Shown: positions 42,169 to 50,349 of the stretch, one piece after another
Position numbering within the stretch: the first letter of the stretch is position 1
Layout of the letters: the number at the start of each line of letters is the position of its first letter
NCBI GenBank assembly: GCA_028283245.1
Contig: JAPYNU010000074.1
Span: 1 to 64,000, forward strand
Reading direction: 5' to 3'
Source of the DNA: Candidatus Aldehydirespirator catecholifindens
Lineage (GTDB): Bacteria > Actinomycetota > Acidimicrobiia > Acidimicrobiales > Aldehydirespiratoraceae
DNA: 64,000 nucleotides
Notes under the pieces: generated by a model
The model's database searches: none
Told to the model about the DNA's origin: nothing
The model's input: only the letters and a program-made list of their open reading frames with translations
Made by a program: the position numbers and the translations under genes

Positions 42169-43333
42169 AGGGCGGCTTGACTACTTTGGCGGGCAGATCA
42201 TGTCCGCGCACGTCAATCATCACTTCGTCACCCACAGCGATGTCAGGTGACAGAAAAGCCAGCGCCACACCGCAACCCAGCACCGGCGAATAATTACCGC
42301 TGGTAACCGTGCCGATCTCTTCGCCCGCTCGCCGCACTGTGCATCCGTCGCGCGGCGGGCGGCCTTTTTCGGCGAGAAGTCCTCGCAGTCGTCGGTGCGG
42401 ACCCGCTTCGCGCTCAGCAGCGAGCACGGCTCGGCCACGGAAGTCGCCTTTGTCCCAGCGCACCACCCAGCCAAGACCGGCTTGAAGTGGCGTGATCCCT
42501 GGGCCGAGTTCATGGCCATGCAACGGCAGCCCAGCTTCTAGGCGAAGCGTGTCACGCGCCCCCAAACCGGCGGGTGACACTCCGGCGTTGATAAGTCGTC
42601 GCCACACAGTGGATGCATCTTCAACACCGATCGACATTTCAATCCCGTCTTCGCCGGTGTAGCCAGTTCCAGCCACTGTGACAGGTATCTCACCAAAACG
42701 CGCCGAAGCCACCTTGAAACGCCCCACTGCGGCAACCTCATCACCGCCCGCGGATGCAACCCGGGCCCTGGCTTCGGGACCCTGAACCGCGATCACTGCC
42801 CTGTCTGATGTGACATCGGCGATCTCTAAGGCACTAGTTCCGGCATTCACGGCTGCTGAAGCCGCCGTCGCAGACAACTCGTCTGGTTCGTCCGGTTCGC
42901 CTGGTTCACTTGACTGACTTGACGGCTCACGCAGTGCGGCGACTACCCGGTCGGTGTTGGATGCGTTGGGCATCACGTCGAAGGTGTCAGGGCCGAGCCA
43001 CCACACGATGATGTCATCAAGCACGGACGCGTCAGCCGGATCCAGCAGGTGCGTGTACTGCGCCGATCCGATACCCACCCGGTCCAAGTCGTTAGTGAAA
43101 GCCCATTGCAGCGCCCGGTGCGCTCCTGTGCCTTGCACACGCACCGTCCCCAGATGCGACACGTCAAAGGCTGCTGCACCGCTGCGACAAGCTATGTGCT
43201 CAGCGACAGTGCCGTCGGAGTATTGAAGTGGCATCTCCCAGCCACCGAAAGGCACCAGCTTGGCACCCGACTGCTCATGCACCTCGCGTAGAGGCGACTG
43301 TCTCAAAGGCGTTGAGGCCGCAGCATCGTTCAT
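42158..43333 (-). CDS. gcvT: Aminomethyltransferase (glycine cleavage T protein)
   Basis: Transfers the methylene unit from lipoylated H protein to tetrahydrofolate. 391 residues: FGGWEMPLQYSDGTVAEH near 30, FDVSHLGTVRVQG, then LEAGLPLHGHELGPGITPLQAGLGW and the C-terminal barrel GTVTSGNYSPVLGCGVALAFL. A Ser/Glu/Pro/Asp-rich insert (about 138-165), encoded by GGTTCG-like repeats, interrupts the usual fold and is probably a surface loop. The gcvH gene lies 3.4 kb upstream on the same strand; gcvP is not in the window. Confidence 0.93.
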   Translation of the reverse strand: MNDAAASTPLRQSPLREVHEQSGAKLVPFGGWEMPLQYSDGTVAEHIACRSGAAAFDVSHLGTVRVQGTGAHRALQWAFTNDLDRVGIGSAQYTHLLDPADASVLDDIIVWWLGPDTFDVMPNASNTDRVVAALREPSSQSSEPGEPDEPDELSATAASAAVNAGTSALEIADVTSDRAVIAVQGPEARARVASAGGDEVAAVGRFKVASARFGEIPVTVAGTGYTGEDGIEMSIGVEDASTVWRRLINAGVSPAGLGARDTLRLEAGLPLHGHELGPGITPLQAGLGWVVRWDKGDFRGRAVLAAEREAGPHRRLRGLLAEKGRPPRDGCTVRRAGEEIGTVTSGNYSPVLGCGVALAFLSPDIAVGDEVMIDVRGHDLPAKVVKPPFHR

Positions 43334-43376
43334 AGGGTTCTCATCTTACGAACCGATCCAGTCGAGCTGAGCTAAC

Positions 43377-43697
43377 TCAAGCCGCGATGGCGAGCCCGTA
43401 TTTGCGGCCGATCCATTCCATGTCACCGCGGTTCAAGAGTTTCACCTGCACTTGCGGATAGCGCTCTGCAAGCATCCGCAGTTTTTGCTTCTTGCGGTTC
43501 ACCAAACACTGTCGCAGTGTGGTGAGTTCTATGTAGATATCAAAATCGGGCAGATAAAAGTCGGGGGTGAAGCCGCACACTGTGTGACCGTCGGAGTCCG
43601 TCTCAAGCACGAACATTCTGGGTTCATACTCCCAACGGATCCCATAGGAGTCAAGCAGGCTGGCGAAAGCCTGCTCAGACGGGTGAGCGAAGGTCAC
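43377..43697 (-). CDS. Small PD-(D/E)xK-like conserved protein
   Basis: A 106-residue protein with HPSEQAFASLLDSYGI, GFTPDFYLPDFDIYIELTT and QKLRMLAERYPQ. The Glu, PD and IEL spacing fits a minimal PD-(D/E)xK nuclease-like core, with Thr where Lys is usual. Function unknown. ATG overlaps the upstream MerR stop by 4 bp, so it belongs to the MerR transcript. No membrane or secretion signal. Confidence 0.7.
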   Translation of the reverse strand: MTFAHPSEQAFASLLDSYGIRWEYEPRMFVLETDSDGHTVCGFTPDFYLPDFDIYIELTTLRQCLVNRKKQKLRMLAERYPQVQVKLLNRGDMEWIGRKYGLAIAA

Positions 43698-44200
43698 AAG
43701 GCCTCGCCGACGGCCACATCGAAACTTTCTTCAAAGCTCTCTTCGTCTTCGTCAGCTTCGGACCCGCTAGCCGGTGAACGGAACTCAATTATGGCCGCGT
43801 CAACCTCGGGGGCGATGTTCGACAGTGGCAGCACGCCCTGACCCTTTTGCAGAGCATCGATCAGTTCGTCGTGGCTGCGAACAACGGCTGCACTAGTACC
43901 GTCAATGACTAGGTTGGCTGTGGAGATGTCTTCCTCAAGCTCAAGGCGTACGTAGTTGAAGATGGCCCGCACTTTCTCCAGCTTGATTCCGTTGTCTAGC
44001 AGTCGCTTAATCACCTTCAGAGATACGAGATCTTGGTAGCTGTAGACACGGCGGCTGCCGCTGCCGGAGGCATCAACCAGCGACGGCACGATCAACTCAG
44101 TGCGGGCCCAATAGTCAAGTTGGCGATAACTGATACCCACAACCTCGGCCGTGAGAGGGGCGCTATACCCTGGAAGGACTGTCGGCTGGTCTTGATCCAT
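43694..44200 (-). CDS. MerR-family regulator
   Basis: A 168-residue regulator with an N-terminal winged helix (VGISYRQLDYWARTELIVPS, then YSYQDLVSLKVIKRLLDNGIKL) and an acidic tail (ADEDEESFEESFD). It resembles the second MerR gene of the mycobacterial gcvH-garA-merR-bfn-merR cluster (Rv1830-like). GGAGC-type site precedes the ATG. Role in growth or nitrogen/cell-division control is inferred from synteny only. Confidence 0.85.
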   Translation of the reverse strand: MDQDQPTVLPGYSAPLTAEVVGISYRQLDYWARTELIVPSLVDASGSGSRRVYSYQDLVSLKVIKRLLDNGIKLEKVRAIFNYVRLELEEDISTANLVIDGTSAAVVRSHDELIDALQKGQGVLPLSNIAPEVDAAIIEFRSPASGSEADEDEESFEESFDVAVGEAL

Positions 44201-44357
44201 GATTGGCTCCTTGCTGAAAGCTCGCTAACACCTTTGCGGCACCCTCACAATGACAGTGCTGGAATTACGTTGATGCTATCTGTAGAAATCCTAAGGTAGC
44301 GCGGCACACAAGTCAAACACACCCGAGTCACCCCCTGTAGCACACCAGCAGGCTGCG

Positions 44358-44858
44358 CTACTGACTGCCGAAGTCTTCCGGCGAGACCGAGTCGATGAAC
44401 TCTTTGAACTGTTCCACCACTTCTTCGGCCTGCTGCTCCCCCGCCCCTTCTGCGCTTTCGGTGATGTAACCCGCCTCTTGGATCACTGACTCCTCCGCGA
44501 AGATAGGTGTGCCGGTGCGAGCAGCTAAAGCGATGGCATCCGACGGGCGGCTTGACAGCACAACCCGGCCACCATCACGCATGATGTGCAGCTCCGCGAA
44601 AAAGGTTTTGTCACGTAGTTCAGTTACGACAACACGTTCAACATCAATGGACAGTTCCTCAAGAAGGTCGCGCAGCAGATCGTGGGTCATAGGGCGTGGA
44701 GTAGCAACCCCGTCTAGTGCTATAGCTATCGCTGTCGCTTCGGGAGCGCCGATGAAAATCGGCAACAGCCGCGAACTCTCTGACACTTCTCGAAGCAGCA
44801 CAATCGGTGTGTTTGACGGCAGTTCCACCCGCACGCCGATTAGTTCCATTTCTTGCAC
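44358..44858 (-). CDS. Bifunctional nuclease (DUF151) domain protein
   Basis: A 166-residue protein of the BFN/DUF151 family: VLLREVSESSRLLPIFIGAPEA, then DLLRDLLEELSIDVERVVVTEL and SSRPSDAIALAARTGTPIFAEE. Members have RNase and DNase activity in plants; the bacterial role is unclear. The start is GTG at 44858 or ATG at 44849. The C-terminal 40 residues are Glu-rich. It matches the Rv1829 position in the conserved cluster. Confidence 0.88.
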   Translation of the reverse strand: MQEMELIGVRVELPSNTPIVLLREVSESSRLLPIFIGAPEATAIAIALDGVATPRPMTHDLLRDLLEELSIDVERVVVTELRDKTFFAELHIMRDGGRVVLSSRPSDAIALAARTGTPIFAEESVIQEAGYITESAEGAGEQQAEEVVEQFKEFIDSVSPEDFGSQ

Positions 44859-44867
44859 GCCGAGATC

Positions 44868-45452
44868 CTAGCGCTGTGTCCCGTAGAGGGCAGAAACGTA
44901 GGCATCGGGATCGGCGCTCAACGCCTCTAAATCGGCTTGCGCGATCATGCGAAGATTGCGGTAACGACCTTCGTGATCAAAACCGAAGCCGATCACATAG
45001 TCCTCCGATATTTCCGATCCGACAAAGTCGATCTCTACCGGCAGCACTCTGCGAGCAGGGCGATCTAAGAGTGTGCATATCATCACCGAGCGCGCTCCGC
45101 GATGCTGCAACTCAGCATGCACAAACGCGGTGCTGAGACCGGTATCGATTATGCCTTCCACAATCACGGCATCACGACCAGCGATGTCGGTGTCAAGATC
45201 CTTAAGCAGGCGCACTCGACCGGTGTGAGGGCTGTAAGGCGTGACAGCCATGAAATCTACGGTCACCGGCACGGTCATGGCCCGCACTAGGTCAGCAAGG
45301 AACGGCACGCTGTCTCGTAGTAGTCCGATGAGCACCACCCCGTCAACGAAACGGGCCGACAGTTGAGCGCCCAACCGGGCCACAATGCTGTGGATCTGTG
45401 CAGCGCTAAGAAACACTTTCGGTTCCAGCACCAGTTTAGCTGCGTTGCTCAT
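44868..45452 (-). CDS. hpt: Hypoxanthine phosphoribosyltransferase
   Basis: Purine salvage: hypoxanthine or guanine plus PRPP to IMP or GMP. 194 residues. The PRPP loop reads VIVEGIIDTGLST, where one of the two usual acidic residues before IIDTG is Gly. The base-recognition segment EDYVIGFGFDHEGRYRNL is typical. It is inserted between the FtsR-like MerR gene and the DUF151 gene, an arrangement different from the mycobacterial cluster. Confidence 0.92.
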   Translation of the reverse strand: MSNAAKLVLEPKVFLSAAQIHSIVARLGAQLSARFVDGVVLIGLLRDSVPFLADLVRAMTVPVTVDFMAVTPYSPHTGRVRLLKDLDTDIAGRDAVIVEGIIDTGLSTAFVHAELQHRGARSVMICTLLDRPARRVLPVEIDFVGSEISEDYVIGFGFDHEGRYRNLRMIAQADLEALSADPDAYVSALYGTQR

Positions 45453-45472
45453 GTCTGCTCAGAGTTGAAAAC

Positions 45473-45512
45473 CGAAAGGCTCAGACAGCTCACGAAAGGC
45501 TCAGACAGCTCA
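45473..45512. repeat. 20-bp perfect tandem duplication across a stop codon
   Basis: CGAAAGGCTCAGACAGCTCA is present at 45473-45492 and 45493-45512. The second copy ends with the TGA stop (minus strand, 45510-45512) of the MerR gene. Confidence 0.92.
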
Positions 45513-46322
45513 TTTGAGGTAGCTGCGTATGGCTTGCAGCAGCATCAGCCGACGTAGTTTCTCGGTCAAGTCGATTATTTCGGTTAGTTCAGTAAGGAAG
45601 CGCTCCTTGTCACCGCGTGCGATCAGCGGGGCTAGCAGTTGCTCATAGACCCCAGCTTCACGATCAGCGGCGATTTTGAACATCCGCAGGTTGCGCGCCT
45701 GGATGCCATGATTAGCCAGCGCTGACGCCGTCTCCGCTAACAAAAGCGCATCAGATGAGAAAACTGTTTCGTTGCCGGTTTTGGACTGCTCAACAGCCGC
45801 AACGACTATGCCATGACGCTGCAGTTCAACGATGTGATCAACTTCGACACCCACCTGCTGCGCCAGTTGTTCACGCGTGAAGTGCCCTGCGCTCTGTGGG
45901 CGATCATGCGGCTGCTGTTGCGTCGCTGTCTCAGCTGATGCAGTCGTGTCTGGTTCGTTAGCGGATGCAGCTACGAGAGGTTGCTCGTGTTCTTCGCTAG
46001 GACGAACCTCAAACAGTGATAAGTCGGTCAGCTCGGCGGCGGGCTTGTTGGCAAGACTCCGAGGAACGATTTTGGCTACCGCACCTGAAGCGAGGCGACG
46101 CTTAATTTCTCTGAGGGGCAGAAAGTTGTCGCGCTGTTGGATGAGCACCCAGTTGAGCCGGTTTACGTCACTGTCGTAGAACTTGCGATAGCCCGACGGT
46201 GTTCGCTGCGGTGAGATCAACCCTTCGGACTCCAAGTAGCGGATCTTGGAGATAGTCAAGTCGGGATGCTCGTCAGCAAGCAGCGAAAGAACCTCGCCGA
46301 TGGATCTGTGACTACGGCTCAT
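45510..46322 (-). CDS. FtsR-like MerR-family regulator
   Basis: A 270-residue regulator. The winged helix is at the N-terminus (SIGEVLSLLADEHPDLTISKIRYLESEGLI, RTPSGYRKFYDSDVNRLNWVL). A Gln/Ser/Ala-rich linker (about 118-145) and a C-terminal effector-like helical domain (TREQLAQQVGVEVDHIVELQRHGI) follow. Rv1828/FtsR proteins of actinobacteria, which control cell division genes, share this layout and position next to the FHA gene. I prefer ATG at 46322; a TTG 24 bp upstream extends the frame. The stop lies in a tandem duplication. Confidence 0.87.
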   Translation of the reverse strand: MSRSHRSIGEVLSLLADEHPDLTISKIRYLESEGLISPQRTPSGYRKFYDSDVNRLNWVLIQQRDNFLPLREIKRRLASGAVAKIVPRSLANKPAAELTDLSLFEVRPSEEHEQPLVAASANEPDTTASAETATQQQPHDRPQSAGHFTREQLAQQVGVEVDHIVELQRHGIVVAAVEQSKTGNETVFSSDALLLAETASALANHGIQARNLRMFKIAADREAGVYEQLLAPLIARGDKERFLTELTEIIDLTEKLRRLMLLQAIRSYLK

Positions 46323-46403
46323 GACTTCAACCGGAGCTACAACCAACTGTCAACAGGCTCAGCGAACAACAAACACAACTCGCCTTTGCGATGTACTGCT
46401 GTC

Positions 46404-46748
46404 TCATCGGCTTGAATCGCCACGAACGAAAACCAGCTTGAACTTGCCTACCTGCACTTCGTCGCCTTCGTTGAGTTGACCTTCGTCTACGAGGTTGCGG
46501 TTGAGGTATGTGCCATTCAGCGAGCCAACATCGCGGATTAAGTAGCTTTGCCCGTCTCGGGCCACCTCTGCATGATGGCGCGACACCGTTATGTCATCAA
46601 GGAAAATGTCGCTTTTCGGGTCGCGGCCAAGCGAAACCAGATCAGAGTCAAGCGCGTAGCGAGCACCGGTTTTGGCGCCCTGATTCACCACGAACAGGCC
46701 CTGACTAGGATCAAACGCCGACCGGTCGGCATCAACTTCGCCCGACAC
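46404..46748 (-). CDS. FHA-domain protein, GarA/OdhI-like
   Basis: A 114-residue phosphothreonine-binding protein: Arg42 (SLGRDPKSDIFL), Ser56-Arg57-His58 (VSRHHAEV) and Asn78 (GSLNGTYLN) are the canonical FHA residues. GarA/OdhI inhibit 2-oxoglutarate dehydrogenase and glutamate dehydrogenase when unphosphorylated. Those proteins carry an N-terminal ETTS phosphorylation motif, which I do not find in the 15-residue N-terminus here. So regulation by phosphorylation may differ. GTG start, 2 nt after gcvH. Confidence 0.88.
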   Translation of the reverse strand: MSGEVDADRSAFDPSQGLFVVNQGAKTGARYALDSDLVSLGRDPKSDIFLDDITVSRHHAEVARDGQSYLIRDVGSLNGTYLNRNLVDEGQLNEGDEVQVGKFKLVFVRGDSSR

Positions 46749-46750
46749 TG

Positions 46751-47131
46751 CTAACCCTCTATTAGTCCCCTGTAGCCGTCGGCATCAAGCAGGCTGTCAA
46801 GGTCGGAAGCTTCATCGAAGGTCACCGTGCAGATCCAACCGTCACCGTAGGGGTCTTCGTTCAACCGCTGAGGCGATCCACCGAGTTCGTCGTTGACTTC
46901 GGTGACAACACCGCTCACGGGTGCGAACAACTCAGAAACCGATTTGGTCGATTCGACCTCGCCAAACGCCTCTCCTTGCTCTACCCGGTCGCCTACCTGG
47001 GGTAACTCCACATACACCACATCGCCTAAGGCTTCTTGGGCGTAGTCGGTGATGCCGATGCGTACGACATTGCCATCAGCCGCAGCCCATTCGTGGTCGG
47101 TGGAGTATTGCAATCCATCTGGAACATTCAT
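46751..47131 (-). CDS. gcvH: Glycine cleavage system H protein
   Basis: Lipoyl carrier of the glycine cleavage complex, 126 residues. Lys63 in EVESTKSVSEL is the lipoylation site. DHEW near residue 12 and GITDYAQEALGDVVYVELP are family signatures. Possible ribosome site GGAG 14 nt upstream. It heads the minus-strand gcvH-FHA-MerR group. Confidence 0.96.
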   Translation of the reverse strand: MNVPDGLQYSTDHEWAAADGNVVRIGITDYAQEALGDVVYVELPQVGDRVEQGEAFGEVESTKSVSELFAPVSGVVTEVNDELGGSPQRLNEDPYGDGWICTVTFDEASDLDSLLDADGYRGLIEG

Positions 47132-47170
47132 GGACTTGAAGTTACTCCATCAAGACGCAGAACTCACTAC

Positions 47171-47197
47171 CAGGGCTCCTTGTTGACGCGAGCCCTG
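47171..47197. promoter_or_regulatory. Perfect inverted repeat in the gcvH/ATPase divergent region
   Basis: CAGGGCTC (47171-47178) and GAGCCCTG (47190-47197) flank 11 nt. The repeat lies 40 bp upstream of gcvH. It could be an operator or a leader hairpin. No glycine-riboswitch-like aptamer was recognised here. Confidence 0.4.
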
Positions 47198-47336
47198 CTC
47201 TCGCTGCTGATGCTGCGCCCGCCCAGCAAGTATGCACCCCACGATTTGTGTTAGGGTAAACAGCCGAAACTAATCTCAGACACCAGCAACCTGAAGCAAT
47301 CAGGATCAGCCGTCTGGGAGCGGCAACGAGACGCAC

Positions 47337-47350
47337 TGTAAACGTTTGCA
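47337..47350 (+). promoter_or_regulatory. LacI-type operator upstream of the sugar ABC ATPase gene
   Basis: TGTAAACGTTTGCA, one base from the perfect palindrome TGTAAACGTTTACA, sits 21 bp before the GTG and directly before the GGGAGGT ribosome site. Two perfect copies precede the glucosidase and binding-protein genes of the same system. Confidence 0.75.
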
Positions 47351-47371
47351 CAACCTACGGGAGGTATTCCG

Positions 47372-48556
47372 GTGGCCGATGTAGTCCTAGAAGATCTCAA
47401 CAAAGAATACGACAACGGCTTTCACGCTGTTAGTGATCTCAACCTCAAGATCAACGACGGCGAGTTCCTAGTGATGGTGGGACCCTCGGGCTGCGGGAAA
47501 TCCACCACGCTGCGCATGATCGCAGGGCTCGAAGACATCTCCTCAGGCGAGTTGCGCATCGGTGATCGAGTGGTTAACGAACTGCCGCCGAAGGACCGTG
47601 ACATTGCCATGGTCTTTCAGAACTATGCCCTGTATCCGCACATGAGCGTCTACGACAACATTGCTTTCTCGCTGAAGCTGTCGCGGCGGCCTCGCAGCGA
47701 GATCAAGGAACGGGTTTCAGAAGTAGCGCGGATTCTTGAACTTGAGACCCAGCTAGACAAACGCCCCGCTCAACTCTCTGGCGGTCAGCGGCAACGAGTC
47801 GCTATGGGCCGAGCCATTGTGCGCCGCCCGCGGGTGTTCCTGCTTGACGAACCATTGTCCAACCTTGACGCCAAGTTGCGTGTGCAGATGCGCGCCGAGA
47901 TCACCGGGCTGCAACGAGAAGTTGGTATCACCACTTTCTATGTGACCCATGACCAGGTTGAGGCCATGACTATGGCCGACCGGGTGGCTGTGATCAGCCG
48001 GGGCGTGCTTCAGCAGGTGGACAACCCGATGACGCTGTTCAACGAGCCCGACAATCTGTTTGTGGCTGCGTTCATCGGCTCGCCTTCGATGAACATCATG
48101 GAGGGCGAACTCAACCGCAACGGCGAAGGCGTGAAGATGACTCTAGGAAGCCAGACATTGTCGGTTCCTGATGAGGTGCTAGGGCAAAGGCCCGCACTTG
48201 AGGGTTATCTCAACAAAAAGATCGCTGTGGGGCTGCGTCCCAAGGATCTGGAGGATGCTGCGGTGGTGCCGGATCATCCAGACGATCAACGTATCCGTGT
48301 GTCGGTGCAGCACACTGAAGCGCTCGGCTTTGAGATCATCGCCTACTTTGATCTTGACGCCAAGCCGGTCATCTCTAGAGACGCACTGGAACTCAGCGAC
48401 GAAGAGGTCGAAGCGGTCGAAACTTCCGCCACCCGGATGAACGCCCGCTTTAATCCCACCACCTCAGTGCGCTCAGGCGACATGATCGACGTTGCCGTGA
48501 CCGTCGGTAACGCGCACTTCTTTGACCTTGATACTGGTCTAGCGATTCGCTCCTAA
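47372..48556 (+). CDS. Carbohydrate ABC transporter ATPase, MsmK/UgpC/MalK type
   Basis: A 394-residue ATPase with a regulatory C-terminal OB domain. Walker A GPSGCGKS (38-45), the Q-loop VFQNYALYPHMSV, signature LSGGQRQRVAMGRAIV and Walker B VFLLDEPLSNLDAKLR are intact. The GTG start has GGGAGGT 8 nt upstream. No permease is next to it. The two CUT1 permease pairs in the window (2500-4451 and 53625-56179) lack ATPases, so this is probably their shared motor. The LacI-type operator ties it to the alpha-glucoside genes. Confidence 0.94.
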   Translation: MADVVLEDLNKEYDNGFHAVSDLNLKINDGEFLVMVGPSGCGKSTTLRMIAGLEDISSGELRIGDRVVNELPPKDRDIAMVFQNYALYPHMSVYDNIAFSLKLSRRPRSEIKERVSEVARILELETQLDKRPAQLSGGQRQRVAMGRAIVRRPRVFLLDEPLSNLDAKLRVQMRAEITGLQREVGITTFYVTHDQVEAMTMADRVAVISRGVLQQVDNPMTLFNEPDNLFVAAFIGSPSMNIMEGELNRNGEGVKMTLGSQTLSVPDEVLGQRPALEGYLNKKIAVGLRPKDLEDAAVVPDHPDDQRIRVSVQHTEALGFEIIAYFDLDAKPVISRDALELSDEEVEAVETSATRMNARFNPTTSVRSGDMIDVAVTVGNAHFFDLDTGLAIRS

Positions 48557-48569
48557 ATCTCGCTAACCA

Positions 48570-50183
48570 CTACGACGTTTTGAGCACCAGCGTGGTCTCT
48601 GCCGGGATCAACACGATGTCGCTGGAATTGCTGACGCTACCTACCTCCTGGCTCGAATAAACGATCTGCCAGCCGCTTGAGTCGAGCCCGAAGCTGGTTG
48701 GTTCTGGTGAAAGGTTGGCGACCACCGTGATGCTGCCTCGACGCAGCGCGCAAACTAGCGGATCAGCAGAGTCAAGCCACTGCAGCGGTGCCTGCCACAT
48801 GTCGGGATGACTACGCCGCAAACCCAGCAAACTGCGATAGCGGTGCAACGGAGCGGAGGGCTCGTCGCGCTGGCTAGCAACTGTCTGTTTTTGCGGGCGA
48901 GTCTCGGAGTCGATCCAAGGAGTGCCCGCCGAGAAACCGTTATACGGTCCAGCGTCCCAAGGCATCGGCGTGCGACAGCCGTCACGGATCGCCACTGGAT
49001 CATAATGATCGCCTCTCAAGACACCGTCTGGGAGACCTAACTCTTCGCCCTGATAAAGAAACGGTGTTCCTCCAAGCGCCATGAACAACGTGGTCACAGC
49101 CAACGAACGCTGCAGGCCAGCCTCACCGCCACCAAAACGGGTGACAGGGCGCGGGCGGTCGTGGTTGCTGATAACCCAAGAGACACCCTCGGGTGCTGCA
49201 TCATGCATAGACCGCAGCATCTGAAGCAGCAGACCAGGATCCCAGCCCATCATCGCTGGGCGCAAAAAGAAAGCCTGATCAAGGGCTCCTGGTGCCACGT
49301 AGCGCGCCATCCCGCCAGGCCACGGCGCATTGACCTCACCCAACAGCATCACCTGCTGAGGTCCACAGACCTGCCTCCAACGCTCGAATATTTCGATGTT
49401 GGATGGTTGATCCAAGTCGTGGCGATGATCAAAAGCTGCGAACGCTTCAAAAGGATGCATTGAGTCGTGCAGCGGTGCTGTTTGGGGATTATCACGCAGT
49501 TCAGCGTCTTTGATCAAAGCGTGAGCCACGTCAACACGGAAGCCATCAACACCACGATCCATCCACCATTGCAGGATTGCGTCGAAATCGTCGCGCACTG
49601 CCGGGTTGCGCCAGTTGAGATCGGGTTGCTCCGACAAAAACAGGTGGCACCAGTATTGGCCTGAGGCTTCGTCCAAGGTCCAGGCCGGACCACCGAAATG
49701 GCTTAACCAGTTGTTGGGCGGGCCACCGTCAGGCGCAGGATCAGCCCAGATATAACGCTGGCGTTCCGGTCCGCTCGGATCACTACGAGCAGAGCTAAAC
49801 CAAGGATGCTCAATCGAAGTGTGGTTCGGCACGACATCAACCATGACACGCATACCTCGGCCATGGATTTCGCTGACCAACGCATCGAAGTCTCCGATGG
49901 TGCCATGACGGCTAGCGACTCCGCAGTAGTCACTGACGTCGTAACCGTGATCATGTCCAGGCGACGGGTAGAACGGCGTAAGCCAGACAATGTCCACTCC
50001 TAACCATTTCAAATAGTCCAGTTTGGTGATGACTCCCGGCAGGTCTCCGATGCCGTCGCCGTTGGAGTCGGCAAAAGAACGGATGTACACCTCATAACCG
50101 ACAGCGCCATGCCACCACGGCTCAGCACTCTGCACTGTGGCCTCAGTTGTAGCGATGCTTTGTTGGGATTGTCTCACGCTCAC
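48570..50183 (-). CDS. GH13 alpha-glucosidase
   Basis: Cytoplasmic glycosidase, 537 residues, of the oligo-1,6-glucosidase/alpha-glucosidase type. Conserved GH13 regions: DVVPNH (116-121), GFRVDVAH with nucleophile Asp218, LLGEVN with acid/base Glu283 and ISNHD with Asp342. There is no signal peptide. The GTG start has AAAGG before it, and a perfect 16-bp LacI-type palindrome is just upstream. Val after the nucleophile region (DVAH) fits alpha-1,4-acting enzymes, so maltose, sucrose or similar alpha-glucosides are likely substrates. Confidence 0.93.
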   Translation of the reverse strand: MSVRQSQQSIATTEATVQSAEPWWHGAVGYEVYIRSFADSNGDGIGDLPGVITKLDYLKWLGVDIVWLTPFYPSPGHDHGYDVSDYCGVASRHGTIGDFDALVSEIHGRGMRVMVDVVPNHTSIEHPWFSSARSDPSGPERQRYIWADPAPDGGPPNNWLSHFGGPAWTLDEASGQYWCHLFLSEQPDLNWRNPAVRDDFDAILQWWMDRGVDGFRVDVAHALIKDAELRDNPQTAPLHDSMHPFEAFAAFDHRHDLDQPSNIEIFERWRQVCGPQQVMLLGEVNAPWPGGMARYVAPGALDQAFFLRPAMMGWDPGLLLQMLRSMHDAAPEGVSWVISNHDRPRPVTRFGGGEAGLQRSLAVTTLFMALGGTPFLYQGEELGLPDGVLRGDHYDPVAIRDGCRTPMPWDAGPYNGFSAGTPWIDSETRPQKQTVASQRDEPSAPLHRYRSLLGLRRSHPDMWQAPLQWLDSADPLVCALRRGSITVVANLSPEPTSFGLDSSGWQIVYSSQEVGSVSNSSDIVLIPAETTLVLKTS

Positions 50184-50193
50184 CGGAACCTTT

Positions 50194-50209
50194 CTGTAAA
50201 CGTTTACAG
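50194..50209 (-). promoter_or_regulatory. LacI-type operator upstream of the alpha-glucosidase gene
   Basis: A perfect 16-bp palindrome, CTGTAAACGTTTACAG, lies 10 bp before the GTG and abuts the ribosome site, so repressor binding would block initiation or early elongation. Confidence 0.82.
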
Positions 50210-50321
50210 TCGAGCAACTCTAGTAGTAGACCAATCCAACTCTCAAGGCAAAGTGGAGCTTTCTATGGAGCTCGCTGAAACTCAAAAAGGCGGCTAAGAA
50301 GCCGAGCGAATCAGCAGCAAC

Positions 50322-50349
50322 TTCTAAGGATCAAGTTCTAAGGATCGAG
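50322..50349. repeat. 14-bp tandem duplication across a stop codon
   Basis: TTCTAAGGATCAAG (50322-50335) and TTCTAAGGATCGAG (50336-50349). The second copy contains the TAG stop (minus strand, 50338-50340) of the LLM flavoprotein gene. Confidence 0.88.

Noticed and set aside
47132-47371. Glycine riboswitch upstream of gcvH
   Set aside because: The leader has an inverted repeat, but I could not recognise the tandem aptamer core; no support from sequence alone.
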